From the NCBI GenBank assembly GCA_019163375.1, contig JAFLKK010000001.1:60183-124182 (forward strand): 64,000 bases of DNA, read 5' to 3'. The stretch's first letter is position 1, and the number at the start of each line of letters is the position of its first letter. Below are positions 62,809 through 64,000 of this stretch, piece by piece. The notes under the pieces were generated by a model. The model did not search any database. It was not told the DNA's origin and saw only the letters and a program-made list of their open reading frames with translations. Origin of the DNA: Paludibacter sp. (GTDB lineage Bacteria > Bacteroidota > Bacteroidia > Bacteroidales > Paludibacteraceae). The translations under genes were made by a program, and so were the position numbers.

Positions 62809-63477
62809 CTATTTCATTGCCGGTTTACCAGCTTCCTGAAGTTTTATATTCAAGGCGTCCCGTTTTGCTTTAGCTAATGCCGGCTGAACGAAATAAAAAT
62901 CAAACAACATTTCAAGAACATCGAGCAACCATTCTGCTTCTCCTGGCTCAATATCAATAATTTCACCAGTAGCAGTGCTTTTTTGTGGGTGTGCAGCAAA
63001 GTTTCCTATGTTGCGTATTGCATCAATATTTTCAGCCAAATAAGTTGGCAATGATTTTGAATCAATCACTTCCTGTATTTCCCGTGCCAAATCGCCCTTT
63101 TTAACTCCTGCTTTTTCACGTAATAAGTTTTGCAAGCATCTACGGCTTAGGGCTGCACTTGACTTCGGGCTGAAACCTAATACCAAACATGCTTCATTAT
63201 AGTCGGAAGAAAACATTACTTCAACTTCCTTTGCTACAGGAGGACGTGAAGATGTAATTGGTCTTACTAATCTATCTTCATTTATCTTTTCGATATTTGG
63301 GAGCTTACATTGATAACCTGACTTTTGAGTTCCTTTAGCAATTCTAATAATGAATTTCTTACATTCTGGATTCGGACAGGTCATCTTAAAAACTGACCAA
63401 TCGCCCTCAATATCTTTTCCTAAAAAGTATTCTTGATAATCAGGATTTATTTCTACTAAACAATGTGGACATTTCAT
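62809..63477 (-). CDS. DUF4145 protein with N-terminal zinc ribbon
   Basis: The 222-residue protein begins with CPHC and CPNPEC (residues 3-6 and 34-39), a likely zinc ribbon, and has a DUF4145 domain in its second half (NIGNFAAHPQKSTATGEII). DUF4145 domains are often found with restriction and other nucleic-acid defence systems. It lies 28 bases downstream of the HsdS remnant. Confidence 0.82.
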   Translation of the reverse strand: MKCPHCLVEINPDYQEYFLGKDIEGDWSVFKMTCPNPECKKFIIRIAKGTQKSGYQCKLPNIEKINEDRLVRPITSSRPPVAKEVEVMFSSDYNEACLVLGFSPKSSAALSRRCLQNLLREKAGVKKGDLAREIQEVIDSKSLPTYLAENIDAIRNIGNFAAHPQKSTATGEIIDIEPGEAEWLLDVLEMLFDFYFVQPALAKAKRDALNIKLQEAGKPAMK

Positions 63478-63505
63478 TTTATTAATATTTATGGTTTATT
63501 TACAG

Positions 63506-63937
63506 TTACAACTCCCCCTTAAATGCTTTATCCAACAAACCAGCTTTAAATGCTTTTAAATAGCTGAGTTTGGATTGTTGTTCGGTTATAAGTTTGCTAA
63601 GTTTAACATCAGTAGACTTTATTTTATCTATAATCTTTAGTTGCTTATTTATTGGTGGATTCTTTATTTTCCAATTGGCAACAAATGCAGGTGGAACCCT
63701 TTTTAAACCTGATGAACCAGTCATATTGTTTACACCTTCTTCCCGAAACGTTGCAGTCATAACTGAGTAGTAAATCCACTCAGGTAAGGTGTTTTTATTT
63801 GCTCTTAATACATGATACTCTGATGAGCCAAATCCAATACCACTAATAAGATTTTTAGCTATACCTGCTTTCCCGTTTTCAAAACAGGGAGTTATCTTTG
63901 CTAATAATACATCATTATCATTAAAATAAGTATAAAT
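63506..63937 (-). pseudogene. hsdS: Type I restriction specificity subunit HsdS, C-terminal remnant
   Basis: About 144 codons are open without a start codon at the expected place. The frame shows LLAKITPCFENGKAG, then GIGFGSSEYHVLRANKN and an ending helix with AGLLDKAFKGEL, all hallmarks of the second target-recognition domain and tail of HsdS. An in-frame stop lies at about 63978, and the homology fades near 63937, so the N-terminal half is missing. It can hardly give DNA specificity alone. Confidence 0.75.
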
Positions 63938-63999
63938 TTCTGGGCATATCCGATAGCTTGTTGTAAACCCTCGGTAGGATGTTTACCTAACTTCTTAGC
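63937..63999 (-). pseudogene. hsdR: HsdR-like fragment at the window edge
   Basis: In another frame the last 63 bases read AKKLGKHPTEGLQQAIGYA, which resembles the nuclease-domain end (EAK...QA..YA) of type I R subunits. This frame leaves the homology at the point where the HsdS frame begins and stops at 63901. Most of the gene would be outside the window. Short, so tentative. Confidence 0.4.
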
Positions 64000-64000
64000 T

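Overview
The window reads as a chromosome segment of a Bacteroidota bacterium, most likely order Bacteroidales. The evidence is a type IX secretion (T9SS) core locus (porP/sprF, gldK, gldL, gldM, gldN), Bacteroidetes-type promoters (TTTG, about 20 bases, TAnnTTTG), a GT117/DUF2723 membrane protein, outer-membrane PorT-like barrels and a very large PKD/Ig-repeat surface protein with a gliding-motility-type C-terminal sorting domain. An ATP:cob(I)alamin adenosyltransferase and a phosphate butyryltransferase fit a fermenter of the Paludibacter kind, but the genus is a guess. No rRNA, tRNA or CRISPR array was seen.

Bases 1 to about 25,900 are ordinary core genome: an acyl-CoA ligase cut by the window edge with its XRE-cupin regulator, an S41 protease, coaD, a lytic transglycosylase, argS, a lipoprotein, a DUF2723 protein, ptb, lpxB, surE, a lone gldF, a TPR protein, a Crp/Fnr regulator, a DUF4105 protein, kdsB, an acyl-CoA dehydrogenase, a methyltransferase and the cobalamin adenosyltransferase. 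Bases 26,342 to 32,179 hold the T9SS core in the usual order. A LuxR-type regulator and mnmA follow. Bases 34,347 to 40,776 hold a 1837-residue T9SS client paired with its own PorP/SprF-like protein. A second PKD-type client gene starts at 41,494 but stops abruptly at 43,809.

That stop lies next to an integrated mobilizable element of NBU type, starting with a tyrosine recombinase (43,919-45,172). The element also carries, on the minus strand, a MobV relaxase, a CHC2/Toprim primase, a P4-like primase-helicase, an excisionase-like HTH protein and a cluster of GTAACA/TGTTAC repeats that may be an origin. Its cargo (about 45,290-52,575) is the most interesting part of the window. It is a compact peptide export locus: a 59-residue precursor with a double-glycine-type leader and a five-cysteine hydrophobic core, a C39-peptidase ABC exporter, a membrane-anchored thioredoxin-like CxxC protein, an ABC ATPase with a DUF5687 permease, two small membrane proteins, and a LytTR regulator upstream with direct repeats in front of the precursor promoter. 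I infer a disulfide-containing bacteriocin or signalling peptide with its own export, folding, immunity and regulation.

Beyond about 59,040 comes a wreckage and defence zone. It has a second, truncated copy of the integrase behind the same upstream repeats, a HigA-antitoxin remnant, a DUF3037/HipA-like kinase pair, an HNH endonuclease, a DUF4145 protein, and a type I restriction locus in which an HsdR-like frame runs directly into an HsdS remnant at the window edge.
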